A DNA stretch of 64,000 nucleotides, from assembly GCF_006715785.1 (NCBI RefSeq), contig NZ_VFNX01000001.1:1192501-1256500 (forward strand), written 5' to 3'. The first letter of the stretch is position 1; each line of letters starts with the position of its first letter. Source of the stretch: Streptomyces puniciscabiei. Lineage in GTDB: Bacteria; Actinomycetota; Actinomycetes; Streptomycetales; Streptomycetaceae. The notes beneath the pieces were generated by a model, which did not search any database, was not told where the DNA came from, and saw only the letters and a program-made list of their open reading frames with translations. This document shows, one piece after another, positions 1 through 10,381 of this stretch. The position numbers and the translations under genes are program-made.

Positions 1-1273
1 CGATGACGATCCGGTCGTGCGGGACGCCGGTGAGCGCTCCGAGTTCGGCGTTGGCGCGCAGGTGGCGCCACTCGCCGTGGACCGGCATGAGGTTCTTGGG
101 GCGGCAGATGTTGTAGAAGTACAGCAGCTCGCCCGCGGACGCGTGGCCGGAAACGTGCACCTTGGCGTTGCCCTTGTGGACGACGTTGGCGCCCCAGCGG
201 GTCAGGCCGTTGATCACGCGGTAGACCGCGTTCTCGTTGCCGGGGATGAGGGAGGACGCCAGGATCACCGTGTCGCCTTCGACGATCCGGATCTGGTGGT
301 CCCTGTTGGCCATCCGCGACAGCGCTGCCATCGGCTCGCCCTGGGAGCCCGTGCAGACCAGGACGACCTCGTGGTCGGGGAGGTCGTCGAGCGTCTTGAC
401 GTCCACGACCAGGCCCGGGGGCACCTTCAGATAGCCCAGATCGCGCGCGATACCCATGTTGCGGACCATGGAGCGGCCGACGAAGGCGACCCGGCGGCCG
501 TACTCGTGGGCCGCGTCCAGGATCTGCTGGATGCGGTGGACATGGCTGGCGAAGCTCGCGACGATGATCCGCTTGTGGGCGCCGGCGAAGACCTGGCGCA
601 GCACGTTGGAGATGTCGCGCTCGTGCGGGGTGAAACCCGGGACCTCGGCGTTCGTGGAGTCGGTGAGCAGGAGGTCGATGCCCTCCTCGCTCAGCCGGGC
701 GAAGGCGTGCAGGTCGGTGAGGCGGTTGTCCAGCGGGAGCTGGTCCATCTTGAAGTCGCCGGTGTGCACCGCCATGCCGGCGGGGGTGCGGATGGCGACG
801 GCCAGGGCGTCCGGGATGGAGTGGTTGACGGCGACGAACTCGCAGTCGAAGGGGCCGATGCGCTCGCGCTGCCCCTCTGCCACCTCGAGGGTGTACGGGC
901 GGATCCGGTGCTCCTGGAGCTTGGCCTCGATCAGGGCGAGGGTCAGCTTGGAGCCGATCAGCGGGATGTCCGGCTTCTCGCGGAGCAGGAAGGGGACACC
1001 GCCGATGTGGTCCTCGTGGCCATGCGTGAGGACGATTCCCTCGATGTCGTCGAGGCGGTCCCGGATGGACGAGAAGTCCGGCAGGATCAGGTCGATTCCG
1101 GGCTGCTCCTCCTCGGGGAAGAGCACTCCGCAGTCGACGATCAGCAGGCGGCCGCCGTACTCGAAGACCGTCATGTTCCGGCCGATCTCGCCGAGACCGC
1201 CGAGCGGGGTGACCCGCAGACCACCCTCGGGGAGGGGCGGGGGCGGGCCGAGTTCGGGATGCGGATGACTCAA
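1..1273 (-). CDS. rnj: Ribonuclease J, C-terminus beyond window edge
   Basis: Metallo-beta-lactamase/beta-CASP ribonuclease with 5'-3' exo- and endonuclease activity, acting in mRNA turnover and rRNA maturation. The reverse-strand translation opens LSHPHPELGPPP, then the conserved GGLGEIGRNM and the zinc motif HGHEDHIGG (HxHxDH), followed by beta-CASP sequence (GSQGEPMAALSRMA, HVSGHAS). The frame runs off position 1, so the C-terminal part is missing. The start is a TTG at 1273, chosen because GGTGAGGAG lies 7 nt upstream and homology begins just after it. dapA lies upstream on the same strand, and a strong hairpin (1290-1324) directly abuts the ribosome binding site. Confidence 0.93.
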   Translation of the reverse strand, partial: MSHPHPELGPPPPLPEGGLRVTPLGGLGEIGRNMTVFEYGGRLLIVDCGVLFPEEEQPGIDLILPDFSSIRDRLDDIEGIVLTHGHEDHIGGVPFLLREKPDIPLIGSKLTLALIEAKLQEHRIRPYTLEVAEGQRERIGPFDCEFVAVNHSIPDALAVAIRTPAGMAVHTGDFKMDQLPLDNRLTDLHAFARLSEEGIDLLLTDSTNAEVPGFTPHERDISNVLRQVFAGAHKRIIVASFASHVHRIQQILDAAHEYGRRVAFVGRSMVRNMGIARDLGYLKVPPGLVVDVKTLDDLPDHEVVLVCTGSQGEPMAALSRMANRDHQIRIVEGDTVILASSLIPGNENAVYRVINGLTRWGANVVHKGNAKVHVSGHASAGELLYFYNICRPKNLMPVHGEWRHLRANAELGALTGVPHDRIVI

Positions 1274-1289
1274 AAGACTCTCCTCACCA

Positions 1290-1324
1290 CACGCGCCACG
1301 TACCGGTCGGGCACGTGGCGCGTG
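1290..1324 (-). promoter_or_regulatory. Hairpin abutting the RNase J ribosome binding site
   Basis: A perfect 12-bp inverted repeat (1290-1301 with 1313-1324) encloses an 11-nt loop. On the minus strand it ends within a few bases of the GGTGAGGAG of rnj. There is no U-run, so it could be a dapA-rnj intercistronic processing site, a weak terminator, or a 5'-UTR element controlling rnj translation. The structure is seen directly; the role is inferred. Confidence 0.5.
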
Positions 1325-1390
1325 AGACGTTCGTGCAGAAGCAGTTGTCGTTGTGGGGTGCGGGCACCGGTGGCCCGCTTCTTCTGTTTT

Positions 1391-1432
1391 TCTTCAGTTG
1401 TGAAGCCCGTTGGTCTTCAGCTGTGAAGCCCG
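1391..1432. repeat. Tandem 23-bp repeat of small palindromes
   Basis: Two near-identical units (TCTTCAGTTGTGAAGCCCGT and the same with one T>C change) are spaced 23 bp apart. Each contains the palindrome CTTCA-4-TGAAG. They lie just after dapA and before rnj. They could be paired small hairpins in the dapA-rnj transcript or an operator-like site. Confidence 0.4.
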
Positions 1433-1451
1433 TGTGCTGCCAAGTCTGTTG

Positions 1452-2351
1452 TCAGAGCTGTACCCCGCCGGCGGCAAGATCGATCTTGAGCTGGGCGATC
1501 TCCTCGGGCGAGCACTCGACCATGGGCGAGCGCAGCGGGCCCGCGGGCAGTCCCAGGAGGGCGAGCGCGGCCTTGGTGGTCATGACGCCCTGGGTGCGGA
1601 ACATGCCGGTGTAGACCGGGAGCAGCTTCTGGTGGATCTCGGTGGCCTTGACGACGTCCCCGGAGACGTACGCGTCGACGAGCGCGCGCAGGTCGGGGGT
1701 GACGACATGGCCGACGACCGAGACGAAGCCGACCGCGCCCACGGAGAGCAGCGGGAGGTTCAGCATGTCGTCGCCGGAGTACCAGGCGAGGCCGGACTGG
1801 GCGATGGCCCAGCTGGCGCGGCCGAGGTCGCCCTTGGCGTCCTTGTTGGCGACGATCCGGGGGTGCTCGGCGAGCCGGACGAGGGTCTCGGTGTTGATCG
1901 GGACACCGCTGCGGCCGGGGATGTCGTAGAGCATGACCGGTAGCTCGGTGGCATCGGCGACGGCCGTGAAGTGCCGGTACAGGCCCTCCTGCGGGGGCTT
2001 GTTGTAGTACGGCGTGACGACCAGCAGGCCGTGTGCGCCGTCGCGCTCGGCCTGGCGGGCCAGCTCGACGCTGTGGTGGGTGTCGTTGGTGCCGACGCCG
2101 GCGACGACGTGGGCACGGTCGCCGACCGCCTCCAGTACGGCTCGTACGAGGTCCGATTTCTCCGCGTCACTCGTGGTGGGGGACTCGCCGGTGGTGCCGT
2201 TGATGATCAGGCCGTCGTTGCCTGCGTCCACCAGGTGGGCGGCGAGCCGCTGCGCGCCGTCGAGGTCGAGTGCGCCGTCCGCCGTGAAGGGCGTGACCAT
2301 GGCGGTGAGGACCCGCCCGAAGGGGGTCTGCGGAGTCGAGGTCGGAGCCAT
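1452..2351 (-). CDS. dapA: 4-hydroxy-tetrahydrodipicolinate synthase
   Basis: Condenses pyruvate with aspartate semialdehyde in the lysine/diaminopimelate pathway, in the cytoplasm. The 299-residue form starting MAPTSTPQTPFG (ATG at 2351) matches the usual length of about 290-300; a longer in-frame start at 2432 adds residues unlike the family. Visible motifs are NGTTGES (52-58, pyruvate binding), LYDIPGRSG with Tyr142, and VANKDAKGDL with Lys170 as the expected Schiff-base lysine. It lies upstream of rnj on the same strand. dapB is 4 kb away in this window, so the diaminopimelate genes are near each other but not in one operon. Confidence 0.95.
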   Translation of the reverse strand: MAPTSTPQTPFGRVLTAMVTPFTADGALDLDGAQRLAAHLVDAGNDGLIINGTTGESPTTSDAEKSDLVRAVLEAVGDRAHVVAGVGTNDTHHSVELARQAERDGAHGLLVVTPYYNKPPQEGLYRHFTAVADATELPVMLYDIPGRSGVPINTETLVRLAEHPRIVANKDAKGDLGRASWAIAQSGLAWYSGDDMLNLPLLSVGAVGFVSVVGHVVTPDLRALVDAYVSGDVVKATEIHQKLLPVYTGMFRTQGVMTTKAALALLGLPAGPLRSPMVECSPEEIAQLKIDLAAGGVQL

Positions 2352-2424
2352 GGGTAACACGCTACTCGGTGCTCCCTGTGCGGTCTGCCCTCGGGGGGTC
2401 GGGAAAGTCAGGACAAATGCGGAG

Positions 2425-2462
2425 CCCGGCACTGCCTGCTCGGGGGTTCAAGCAGTGCCGGG
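2425..2462 (-). terminator. Hairpin downstream of thyX
   Basis: Perfect 11-bp stem CCCGGCACTGC/GCAGTGCCGGG with a 16-nt loop, about 110 nt downstream of the thyX stop and upstream of dapA. It is a likely rho-independent-like terminator without a clear U-tract, as is common in Streptomyces. The rest of the 2352-2572 gap shows nothing else recognisable. Confidence 0.5.
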
Positions 2463-2572
2463 TCCGTTTGATCAGGCTAGATGAACTTCTCTAAATGCCG
2501 CAATACGGACACTTCGCGAGGCTGACCCGTACATCCGTTCCTGGTGGGGGAACAGGGCTTCGTCGGCCTTTC

Positions 2573-3301
2573 CTACGGGGCCACGCGGCCGTTCGCATTG
2601 AAGGCCGCGTACGTGAGCGGCATGAGCTTCGCCCACTCCGCCTCCATCTTCTCGCCGACCATCTCGATCTCCCGCTGCGGGAAGGACGGCACCTTGGCCA
2701 GCTCGTGCTGGGTGCGCAGGCCGAGGAAGTGCATCAGGGAACGGGCGTTGCAGGTGGCGTACATCGAGGAGTAGAGGCCGACGGGGAGGGCCGCACGGGC
2801 GACCTCGCGGGCGACGCCCTCGGCGAGCATCTTCTGGTAGGCCGCGTACGCCTGCTCGTACGACTCCCGCAGGGTGCTGGAGACCGCCTCGTGCTGGGCC
2901 GGGGTGCCCTCGACGAAGACGTACTTGCCGGGGCGGCCTTCCTGGACCAGCTTGCGGTCGGTGCCGGGGACGTAGAAGACCGGCTCGAGCTCCCGGTAGC
3001 GGCCGGACTCCTCGTTGTACGACCAGCCGACGCGGTGCCGCATGAACTCGCGGAACACGAAGATCGGGGCGCTGATGAAGAACGTCATCGAGTTGTGCTC
3101 GAACGGGCTGCCGTGCCGGTCGCGCATCAGGTAGTTGATCAGCCCCTTGGAGCGCTCGGGGTCCTTCTTCAGCTCGTCCAGGGACTGCTCGCCGGCGGTG
3201 GAGACCCGCGCGGCGAAGAGGACGTCGGCGTCCGAAGCACTGGACTTCACCAGCTCGACGGTGACGTCACTGCGGAACGTGAGCGACTCGGGGGTGGTCA
3301 C
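2573..3301 (-). CDS. thyX: FAD-dependent thymidylate synthase ThyX
   Basis: Methylates dUMP to dTMP using methylenetetrahydrofolate with FAD/NADPH, without the classical ThyA mechanism. The ThyX signature is visible as RHRVGWSYNEESGRY (88-102). The C-terminal block LMHFLGLRTQHELAKVPSFP and the ending NGRVAP are typical of streptomycete ThyX. The chosen start is GTG at 3301 (VTTPESLTFRSDV), preceded by GGAAGGA about 11 nt upstream. This gives 242 residues, close to the family size; an ATG at 3322 has no ribosome binding site. The gene is divergent from the next small membrane protein gene. Confidence 0.94.
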   Translation of the reverse strand: MTTPESLTFRSDVTVELVKSSASDADVLFAARVSTAGEQSLDELKKDPERSKGLINYLMRDRHGSPFEHNSMTFFISAPIFVFREFMRHRVGWSYNEESGRYRELEPVFYVPGTDRKLVQEGRPGKYVFVEGTPAQHEAVSSTLRESYEQAYAAYQKMLAEGVAREVARAALPVGLYSSMYATCNARSLMHFLGLRTQHELAKVPSFPQREIEMVGEKMEAEWAKLMPLTYAAFNANGRVAP

Positions 3302-3504
3302 GGGGTTAGGGGTCCTTCCCATCACAGCTGTGGTTCGCGCCCACCTTACGGGGCACCCGCCCGGGCCACGGCAGGACCCGGCCCCAGAAATCCCACCACG
3401 GATTTTTTCCGACATGGGCACCTTTTGTGTCACTCGAGCGTCTGTACCGGTGAGGCCCACTCATTCGAGCCGAAAATGTTGATCATGAAAGGAGACGTAC
3501 CGCG

Positions 3505-3741
3505 ATGTTCCGTCGGCGTGAGCCCGTACCCTTCGCCTTCCTGGCCGAGGCTGACAGGTTCCGCAGCAATGTCACTCCCCCGCCCCGGCCGCGGGCGTCC
3601 TTCGGGGAGATAGCCGGGCGCTGGCTGCTCGGACTCACCCTGGTCGCCGGGCTGGTGGGAGCCCTGATACTCGGCATGCCGGCGATGTCCACACCGTCCA
3701 GTACGCCGACGCAGCAGTCCCAGGCCTCGCAGGGGCACTGA
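3505..3741 (+). CDS. Small single-pass membrane protein
   Basis: 78 residues, unrecognised. The basic N-terminus (MFRRREPVPF) is followed by a cytoplasmic stretch, one transmembrane helix at about residues 40-58 (WLLGLTLVAGLVGALILG), and a short Ser/Thr/Gln-rich outside tail. GAAAGGAG lies 10 nt before the ATG, which supports a real gene. It is divergent from thyX and followed 90 nt later by another membrane protein gene on the same strand. Function unknown. Confidence 0.75.
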   Translation: MFRRREPVPFAFLAEADRFRSNVTPPPRPRASFGEIAGRWLLGLTLVAGLVGALILGMPAMSTPSSTPTQQSQASQGH

Positions 3742-3831
3742 ACCCTTCCGGCCGCCCAGGGTGGTGGGCGGCAACCGCGGCGGATAGCCTCACCGGGCAC
3801 AGCCCACGCACGCATGGAGTGAGGACCAGCC

Positions 3832-4386
3832 GTGCCCCTGTCCTTCCTGACGGCCGACCGCACCTTCGAGGCCGCTTCCGAGAGCGCGCTGCCCTACGAC
3901 GACCGGGAGCGCTGGCGGCGTCCGTACCGTCCCGGTCCCTGGCGTGTGGGTGCGGCGGCGCTGGTGCTGCTGCTCGCCTCCTTCGTGCTGTTCTCCGCGG
4001 TGCTCATCGCCCTGACCGGCTCGGTCTCCTCCGCCGTGGCCACGCTGGTCTCAGGGCTCGTGGTCATCGCCGGCGCGCTGCGGCTGCTGCGCATGGGCGT
4101 GTGGGCGAGTGGCCGGGGGCTGCGCCACGTCGGCTTCCTGGTGACACGTACGGTGCCGTGGGCGCGGGTGGTGTCGGTGCGGACGGTGCAGCAGCCGGTG
4201 CGCTGGCTGGGGCTGCCGCGAACCGTGCAGGGGCAGGCGCTGGTGCTCGTACGCAAGGACCGGCCGGCCGCGGACACCTCTGCGCTGCTGACCACGCACA
4301 CGCTGGACTTCCTGGGCCGCCCGGCGGCGTTCGACCGGGCCGCGGACACGGTGGAGGCATGGGCGGCGGAGAACCGCCACCACTGA
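3832..4386 (+). CDS. Membrane protein with PH-like domain
   Basis: 184 residues from a GTG start with GTGAGGA upstream. Two adjacent transmembrane helices lie at about 40-62 and 66-88. A basic segment follows that resembles the bacterial PH-like (bPH2) layout: VPWARVVSVRTVQQPVRWLGLPRTVQGQALVLV, in which a Trp-Ala-Arg-Val stretch precedes beta strands. The C-terminal helix FDRAADTVEAWAAE is characteristic of such proteins. It probably sits in the cytoplasmic membrane with the PH-like part in the cytosol. Role unknown; the family assignment is by pattern only. Confidence 0.75.
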   Translation: MPLSFLTADRTFEAASESALPYDDRERWRRPYRPGPWRVGAAALVLLLASFVLFSAVLIALTGSVSSAVATLVSGLVVIAGALRLLRMGVWASGRGLRHVGFLVTRTVPWARVVSVRTVQQPVRWLGLPRTVQGQALVLVRKDRPAADTSALLTTHTLDFLGRPAAFDRAADTVEAWAAENRHH

Positions 4387-4494
4387 CCTCGGGGTCAGCC
4401 CGTAGCGGCCGCCCCGCGTGCTGTGGGGCGGCCCCTACGGCGTGCCAGGCCCACGGCAGGGCGTGTGCGGGCCGGTGAAAGGATCGGCTGCGGG

Positions 4495-5241
4495 ATGTCC
4501 TCCGCGTCGGAAGGGAGACCGCTGTTGTCCGGACGTACCGTGCTGATCACCGGAGCGTCGAAGGGGATCGGCCTCGGCACCGCACACCGTCTCGCCGCCC
4601 AGGGGCACCGGGTGCTGGGAGTCGCCCGCGGCGCCCCGGACGGTGATTTCCCGGGAGTGCTGCACGCCTGTGACCTCGCCGACGCGGAGGCCACCCGTCA
4701 GTTGCTGGACACCGTGACGCATGAGGAGCGCGTGGACGCGGTCGTCAACAACGTCGGCATCGCCGTGCCGGAACCGCTGGGCGAGATCAGGCTCGACACG
4801 CTGCAGGCCGTGTACGACCTGAACGTACGCGCCGCCGTACAGGTCACCCAGGCCTGCGTCGGCGGGATGCGGGAGCGCGGCTGGGGCCGGATCGTCAATG
4901 TGACGAGCCGCTCGGTGCACGGCGCGCGCCGGCGCAGCAGCTACGCGGCGGCCAAGAGCGCGCTGGCGGGCCTGACCCGGACCTGGGCGCTGGAGCTGGC
5001 CGCGGACGGGGTGACGGTCAACGCGGTGGCTCCCGGTCCGGTGGAGACCGAGCTCTTCCGCGCCTCGCACCCCGTGGGCGGCGCGGAGGAGGCCAGAGTG
5101 CTGCGCTCGGTGCCCGCGGGGCGCCTCGGCCGCCCGGAGGAGGTGGCCGCGGCCATCGCGTTCCTGCTGAGCGAGGACGCCGGGTTCATCACCGGGCAGC
5201 AGCTCGGTGTGGACGGCGGCGGCAGCATTCCGGGGCGGTGA
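4495..5241 (+). CDS. Short-chain dehydrogenase/reductase (3-oxoacyl-ACP reductase type)
   Basis: NAD(P)-dependent Rossmann oxidoreductase of the classical SDR family, about 248 residues. It shows TGASKGIG (cofactor-binding TGxxxGxG), VNNVGIAVPE (NNAG equivalent), the catalytic Ser in VTSRSVHG, the YAAAK (YxxxK) motif, and VNAVAPGPVETE. The C-terminal ITGQQLGVDGGGS is typical of FabG-like enzymes. The substrate cannot be told from sequence. The ATG at 4495 has AAAGGA 11 nt upstream; an in-frame TTG at 4525 has an even better GGAAGGGAG 7 nt upstream, so translation may begin there. It converges with the following minus-strand gene. Confidence 0.9.
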   Translation: MSSASEGRPLLSGRTVLITGASKGIGLGTAHRLAAQGHRVLGVARGAPDGDFPGVLHACDLADAEATRQLLDTVTHEERVDAVVNNVGIAVPEPLGEIRLDTLQAVYDLNVRAAVQVTQACVGGMRERGWGRIVNVTSRSVHGARRRSSYAAAKSALAGLTRTWALELAADGVTVNAVAPGPVETELFRASHPVGGAEEARVLRSVPAGRLGRPEEVAAAIAFLLSEDAGFITGQQLGVDGGGSIPGR

Positions 5242-5258
5242 GGGCCGGGGGCAGGTCG

Positions 5259-5711
5259 TCAGGCCTGGACCGGCTTGCCGTCGTGCAGGGCGATGGCCCT
5301 TTGCATCGCCTTGCGGGCGCGCGGGGTGTCGCGGGCGTCGTGGTAGGCGACGGCGAGGCGGAACCAGCAGCGCCAGTCGTCGGGGGTCGCCTCCGTCTCG
5401 GCCTTGCGCTTGGCGAAGACCTCGTCGGCCGAGTCGCGGTCGACCCGGCCGCTGGGCAGCCGCTTCAGCTCGTCCACAGGCAGGCCGCCCTCGGCGTCGA
5501 GTTCGGCGGCGAGGGCGTTGGCCCTGCGGACGAACTGGGTGTTCTTCCACAGGAACCACAGACCGATGACCGGCAGGATGAGGACCGCGACCCCGAAGGT
5601 GACGGTCACGGCCGTGCCGGACTGGATGAGCATGACGCCGCGGCTGCCGACCAGGACGAAGTAGAAGACCAGGACGGCGGCCGTGACGAGGTAGGTGATC
5701 TTCGCGCGCAT
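5259..5711 (-). CDS. Two-helix membrane protein with TPR-like tail
   Basis: 150 residues. Transmembrane helices at about 4-26 and 35-56 are followed by a charged cytoplasmic part, RANALAAELDAEGG, and a TPR-like helical pair, WRCWFRLAVAYHDARDT then RARKAMQRAIAL. It starts 13 nt after the dapB stop on the same strand, so it is likely co-transcribed with dapB. Conserved hypothetical type; no specific function can be assigned. Confidence 0.8.
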   Translation of the reverse strand: MRAKITYLVTAAVLVFYFVLVGSRGVMLIQSGTAVTVTFGVAVLILPVIGLWFLWKNTQFVRRANALAAELDAEGGLPVDELKRLPSGRVDRDSADEVFAKRKAETEATPDDWRCWFRLAVAYHDARDTPRARKAMQRAIALHDGKPVQA

Positions 5712-5724
5712 CGGAGGGTCTGTC

Positions 5725-6510
<786 letters not shown>

Positions 6511-7890
6511 TCAGGCGACGGCGTCGTGCAGCCGCGCGGCCTGCTTGTCCTTCAGCGGGCCGATGACCGACAGCGACGGGCGCTGTCCCAGGATGTCGCG
6601 GGCGACCGAGCGGACCTCGTCCGGGGTGACCGCCGCTATCCGGTCCAGCATGTCGTCGACGGACATCTGCTCGCCCCAGCACAGCTCGCTCTTGCCGATG
6701 CGGTTCATCAGCGCGCCGGTGTCCTCCAGGCCGAGGACGGTGGAGCCCTGGAGCTGGCCGATGGCGCGGGCGATCTCGTCGTCGGTGAGGCCGCTCGCGG
6801 CGACGTGGTCGAGTTCGTCGCGGCAGATCTTCAGCACGTCGTGCACCTGGCTCGGCCGGCAGCCCGCGTACACGCCGAACAGGCCGCAGTCGGCGAAGCC
6901 GGAGGTGTACGAGTACACGCTGTAGGCGAGGCCCCGCTTCTCCCGGACCTCCTGGAAGAGGCGGGAGGACATGCCGCCGCCGAGGGCGGTGTTGAGCACG
7001 CCCATGGCCCAGCGCCGGTCGTCGGTGCGGGCGAGGCCGGGCATACCGAGGACGACGTGCGCCTGCTCGGTCTTGCGGCCGAGCAGCTCGACCTTGCCGG
7101 ACGTGCGGATCGTACGGCTGCCGTCGCGCGGGCCGACGGGCTGCGCGTCCGGGCTCCGCAGGGCGCCCGCCTTCTCGAAGGCCGCGCGGACCTGTCGTAC
7201 GACCTTGTTGTGGTCGATGTTGCCGGCGCAGGCGACCACCAGGTGGGTGGGGTCGTAGTGCTTTCGGTAGAAACGGCGGATGCGGTCGGCGGTGAGGGCG
7301 TTGACCGTGTCGACCGTGCCGAGGACGGGGCGGCCGAGGGCGTTGTCGCCGAACATGGTGTGCGCGAACAGGTCGTGCACACAGTCGCCGGGGTCGTCCT
7401 CGGTCATGGCGATCTCTTCGAGGATCGCGCCGCGCTCGACGTCGACGTCCTCCTCAAGGATGAGCGAGCCGGTCAGCATGTCGCAGACCACGTCGATGGC
7501 GAGCGGCAGGTCGGTGTCGAGCACGCGCGCGTAGTAGCACGTGTACTCCTTCGCCGTGAACGCGTTCATCTCGCCGCCGACGGCGTCGATGGCGGAGGAG
7601 ATGTCCAGCGCCGATCTGCGGTTCGTGCCCTTGAAGAGCAGGTGCTCCAGGTAGTGCGTGGCGCCGTTCAGGGCCGCCGTCTCGTCGCGGGAGCCGACGT
7701 GCGCCCAGATGCCGAAGGTCGCGGAGCGGACCGAGGGCAGGGTCTCGGTGACGATGCGCAGGCCGCCCGGGAGGGTGGTCTTGCGGACCGTGCCGATGCC
7801 GTTCTGGCCCTTGATCAGGGTTTGGGTACGGGCGACGGCCCGCGCCTCCGAAGAGGGGCGGGCCGTCACCTTGGAGCTACGGGACGTCAC
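6511..7890 (-). CDS. M16 family zinc peptidase
   Basis: Inverzincin (pitrilysin/MPP-like) metalloprotease of 459 residues. The HxxEH zinc motif is HYLEH (79-83), with the further Glu159 in [11 protein letters not shown]. The middle [13 protein letters not shown] matches the R/Y pair of the M16 C-terminal domain. The GTG start overlaps the pnp stop (GTGA), indicating translational coupling. The pnp-M16 pairing is conserved in many Gram-positives, but its physiological substrate is unknown. Confidence 0.93.
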   Translation of the reverse strand: MTSRSSKVTARPSSEARAVARTQTLIKGQNGIGTVRKTTLPGGLRIVTETLPSVRSATFGIWAHVGSRDETAALNGATHYLEHLLFKGTNRRSALDISSAIDAVGGEMNAFTAKEYTCYYARVLDTDLPLAIDVVCDMLTGSLILEEDVDVERGAILEEIAMTEDDPGDCVHDLFAHTMFGDNALGRPVLGTVDTVNALTADRIRRFYRKHYDPTHLVVACAGNIDHNKVVRQVRAAFEKAGALRSPDAQPVGPRDGSRTIRTSGKVELLGRKTEQAHVVLGMPGLARTDDRRWAMGVLNTALGGGMSSRLFQEVREKRGLAYSVYSYTSGFADCGLFGVYAGCRPSQVHDVLKICRDELDHVAASGLTDDEIARAIGQLQGSTVLGLEDTGALMNRIGKSELCWGEQMSVDDMLDRIAAVTPDEVRSVARDILGQRPSLSVIGPLKDKQAARLHDAVA

Positions 7891-10106
7891 TGCTCGGCGT
7901 CGTCCTTCGCCTCGTCGGAGCCTTCCTCGCCCTCGATCACCGGAACGAGGGAGAGCTTGCCGCGGGAGTCGATCTCGGCGATCTCGACCTGGACCTTCTG
8001 GCCCACGCCGAGGACGTCCTCGACGTTCTCCACGCGCTTGCCGCCGGCCAGCTTGCGGATCTGCGAGATGTGCAGCAGACCGTCCTTGCCGGGCAGCAGG
8101 GAGACGAACGCACCGAAGGTGGTCGTCTTCACGACCGTACCGAGGTAGCGCTCGCCGACCTCGGGCATCGTCGGGTTGGCGATGCCGTTGATCGTGGCGC
8201 GGGCGGCCTCGGCGGAGGGGCCGTCGGCGGCACCGATGTAGATCGTGCCGTCGTCCTCGATGGTGATCTCGGCGCCCGTGTCCTCCTGGATCTGGTTGAT
8301 CATCTTGCCCTTGGGGCCGATGACCTCGCCGATCTTGTCGACCGGGATCTTGACGGTGATGATCCGCGGGGCGTGCGGGGACATCTCGTCGGGCCGGTCG
8401 ATGGCCTCCATCATCACGTCGAGGATGTGCAGACGCGCGTCGCGGGCCTGCTTGAGGGCCGCGGCCAGGACGGAGGCGGGGATGCCGTCCAGCTTGGTGT
8501 CGAGCTGGAGGGCGGTCACGAACTCCTTGGTGCCGGCGACCTTGAAGTCCATGTCGCCGAAGGCGTCCTCCGCACCGAGGATGTCGGTGAGGGTGACGTA
8601 GTGCGTCTCGCCCTCGATCTCCTGGGAGATCAGGCCCATGGCGATACCGGCGACCGGGGCCTTCAGCGGCACACCGGCGTTCAGCAGCGACATGGTGGAG
8701 GCGCAGACCGAACCCATGGACGTCGAGCCGTTGGAGCCGAGGGCCTCGGACACCTGGCGGATCGCGTACGGGAACTCCTCGCGCGTCGGCAGCACCGGCA
8801 CGAGCGCGCGCTCGGCGAGGGCGCCGTGGCCGATCTCGCGGCGCTTCGGGGAGCCGACGCGGCCGGTCTCACCGGTGGAGTACGGCGGGAAGTTGTAGTT
8901 GTGCATGTAGCGCTTGCGGGTCACCGGGGAGAGGGTGTCCAGCTGCTGCTCCATGCGGAGCATGTTGAGGGTGGTGACGCCCAGGATCTGGGTCTCGCCA
9001 CGCTCGAACAGCGCGGAACCGTGCACCCGCGGGATGGCCTCGACCTCGGCGGCGAGCGTACGGATGTCCGTCACGCCACGGCCGTCGATGCGCTTCTTCT
9101 CCTTGATGACGCGCTCACGGACCAGGGTCTTGGTCAGCGAGCGGTACGCGGCGGAGATCTCCTTCTCGCGGCCCTCGAACTCCGGCAGGAGCTTCTCGGC
9201 GGCGAGACCCTTGACGCGGTCCAGCTCGGCCTCGCGCTCCTGCTTGCCGGCGATGGTGAGCGCCTGGGCGAGCTCGGGCTTGACCGCGGCGGTCAGGGCC
9301 TCCAGGACGTCGTCCTGGTAGTCCAGGAAGATCGGGAACTCGCCGACCGGCTTGGCGGCCTTGGCGGCGAGGTCGGCCTGGGCGCGGCACAGGACCTTGA
9401 TGAAGGGCTTGGCGGCCTCCAGACCGGCGGCGACGACCTCCTCGGTCGGCGCCTCGGCGCCACCCTCGACCAGCTTGATGGTCTTCTCGGTGGCCTCGGC
9501 CTCGACCATCATGATCGCGACGTCGCCGTCCTCCAGGACGCGGCCGGCGACCACCATGTCGAAGACGGCGTCCTCGAGCTCGGTGTGCGTCGGGAAGGCG
9601 ACCCACTGACCGCGGATCAGCGCGACGCGGACGCCGCCGATCGGGCCGGAGAAGGGCAGACCGGCCAGCTGCGTGGACGCGGACGCGGCGTTGATCGCCA
9701 CGACGTCGTACAGGTGGTCGGGGTTGAGCGCCATGACCGTGCAGACGACCTGGATCTCGTTGCGCAGGCCCTTCTTGAAGGACGGGCGCAGCGGGCGGTC
9801 GATGAGGCGGCAGGTGAGGATCGCGTCCTCGGAGGGCCGGCCCTCACGGCGGAAGAAGGAACCGGGGATCTTCCCGGCCGCGTACATGCGCTCCTCGACG
9901 TCCACCGTGAGCGGGAAGAAGTCGAGCTGGTCCTTGGGGTTCTTGGAGGCGGTGGTGGCCGACAGCACCATGGTGTCGTCGTCCAGGTACGCCACGGCGG
10001 AACCGGCGGCCTGCTTGGCCAGGCGGCCCGTCTCGAAGCGGATGGTACGGGTACCGAAGGCGCCATTGTCGATGACGGCCTCGGCGTAGTGGGTCTCGTT
10101 CTCCAC
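7887..10106 (-). CDS. pnp: Polyribonucleotide nucleotidyltransferase (PNPase)
   Basis: Phosphorolytic 3'-5' exoribonuclease and 3' polymerase, homotrimeric; in Streptomyces it also adds heteropolymeric tails. It has two RNase PH domains ([22 protein letters not shown]; later [10 protein letters not shown] and SMGSVCAS), then a KH domain with IGPKGKMI and an S1 domain ([19 protein letters not shown]). The GTG start at 10106 ([11 protein letters not shown]) gives 739 residues, a typical Streptomyces length, and has GGAG 9 nt upstream. The upstream in-frame extension to 10217 lacks family similarity. A candidate own promoter lies in the gap behind rpsO. Confidence 0.96.
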   Translation of the reverse strand: MENETHYAEAVIDNGAFGTRTIRFETGRLAKQAAGSAVAYLDDDTMVLSATTASKNPKDQLDFFPLTVDVEERMYAAGKIPGSFFRREGRPSEDAILTCRLIDRPLRPSFKKGLRNEIQVVCTVMALNPDHLYDVVAINAASASTQLAGLPFSGPIGGVRVALIRGQWVAFPTHTELEDAVFDMVVAGRVLEDGDVAIMMVEAEATEKTIKLVEGGAEAPTEEVVAAGLEAAKPFIKVLCRAQADLAAKAAKPVGEFPIFLDYQDDVLEALTAAVKPELAQALTIAGKQEREAELDRVKGLAAEKLLPEFEGREKEISAAYRSLTKTLVRERVIKEKKRIDGRGVTDIRTLAAEVEAIPRVHGSALFERGETQILGVTTLNMLRMEQQLDTLSPVTRKRYMHNYNFPPYSTGETGRVGSPKRREIGHGALAERALVPVLPTREEFPYAIRQVSEALGSNGSTSMGSVCASTMSLLNAGVPLKAPVAGIAMGLISQEIEGETHYVTLTDILGAEDAFGDMDFKVAGTKEFVTALQLDTKLDGIPASVLAAALKQARDARLHILDVMMEAIDRPDEMSPHAPRIITVKIPVDKIGEVIGPKGKMINQIQEDTGAEITIEDDGTIYIGAADGPSAEAARATINGIANPTMPEVGERYLGTVVKTTTFGAFVSLLPGKDGLLHISQIRKLAGGKRVENVEDVLGVGQKVQVEIAEIDSRGKLSLVPVIEGEEGSDEAKDDAEQ

Positions 10107-10310
10107 TAGCGTTTTCTCCGTTACGTATCGTCTTTCGTCCCTTGGCTGCCCGTGTGGCAGGGGGACGGTGGTGGAGAAGCGCGCCGTGCGGTGCGGGCCG
10201 GTCTTCGATCGAAGCACCCGGGGCTCGCTTCCCCCCGGGGGCCACTACCGAGGACCGGCGGCGGCTAGGTGCGCTTCTCCTCGTTCTGTGTCGTACGTCG
10301 TTCCGTGTCG

Positions 10311-10340
10311 TACGTATTGCGTTGTGCTACCACACTACAA
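10311..10340 (-). promoter_or_regulatory. Candidate pnp promoter
   Basis: On the minus strand, TTGTAG (10335-10340) is followed after 18 nt by TACGTA (10311-10316), close to the vegetative Streptomyces -35/-10 pattern. It sits about 200 nt upstream of the pnp start, in line with the known separate pnp promoter of Streptomyces. Pattern match only. Confidence 0.35.
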
Positions 10341-10381
10341 AGCGTGAGTGACACTCCGCACGTTTCCGCATGTACGACGAA

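Noticed and set aside
2440..2470. tRNA-like T-arm sequence GGTTCAA
   Set aside because: It is the loop of the thyX-downstream hairpin; no acceptor stem, anticodon arm or CCA-compatible structure surrounds it.
3302..3504. Specific promoter for thyX or the small membrane gene
   Set aside because: The divergent gap must contain promoters, but no hexamer pair stood out convincingly.
8070..10109. 679-codon plus-strand frame opposite pnp
   Set aside because: Antisense shadow of PNPase with no family features.
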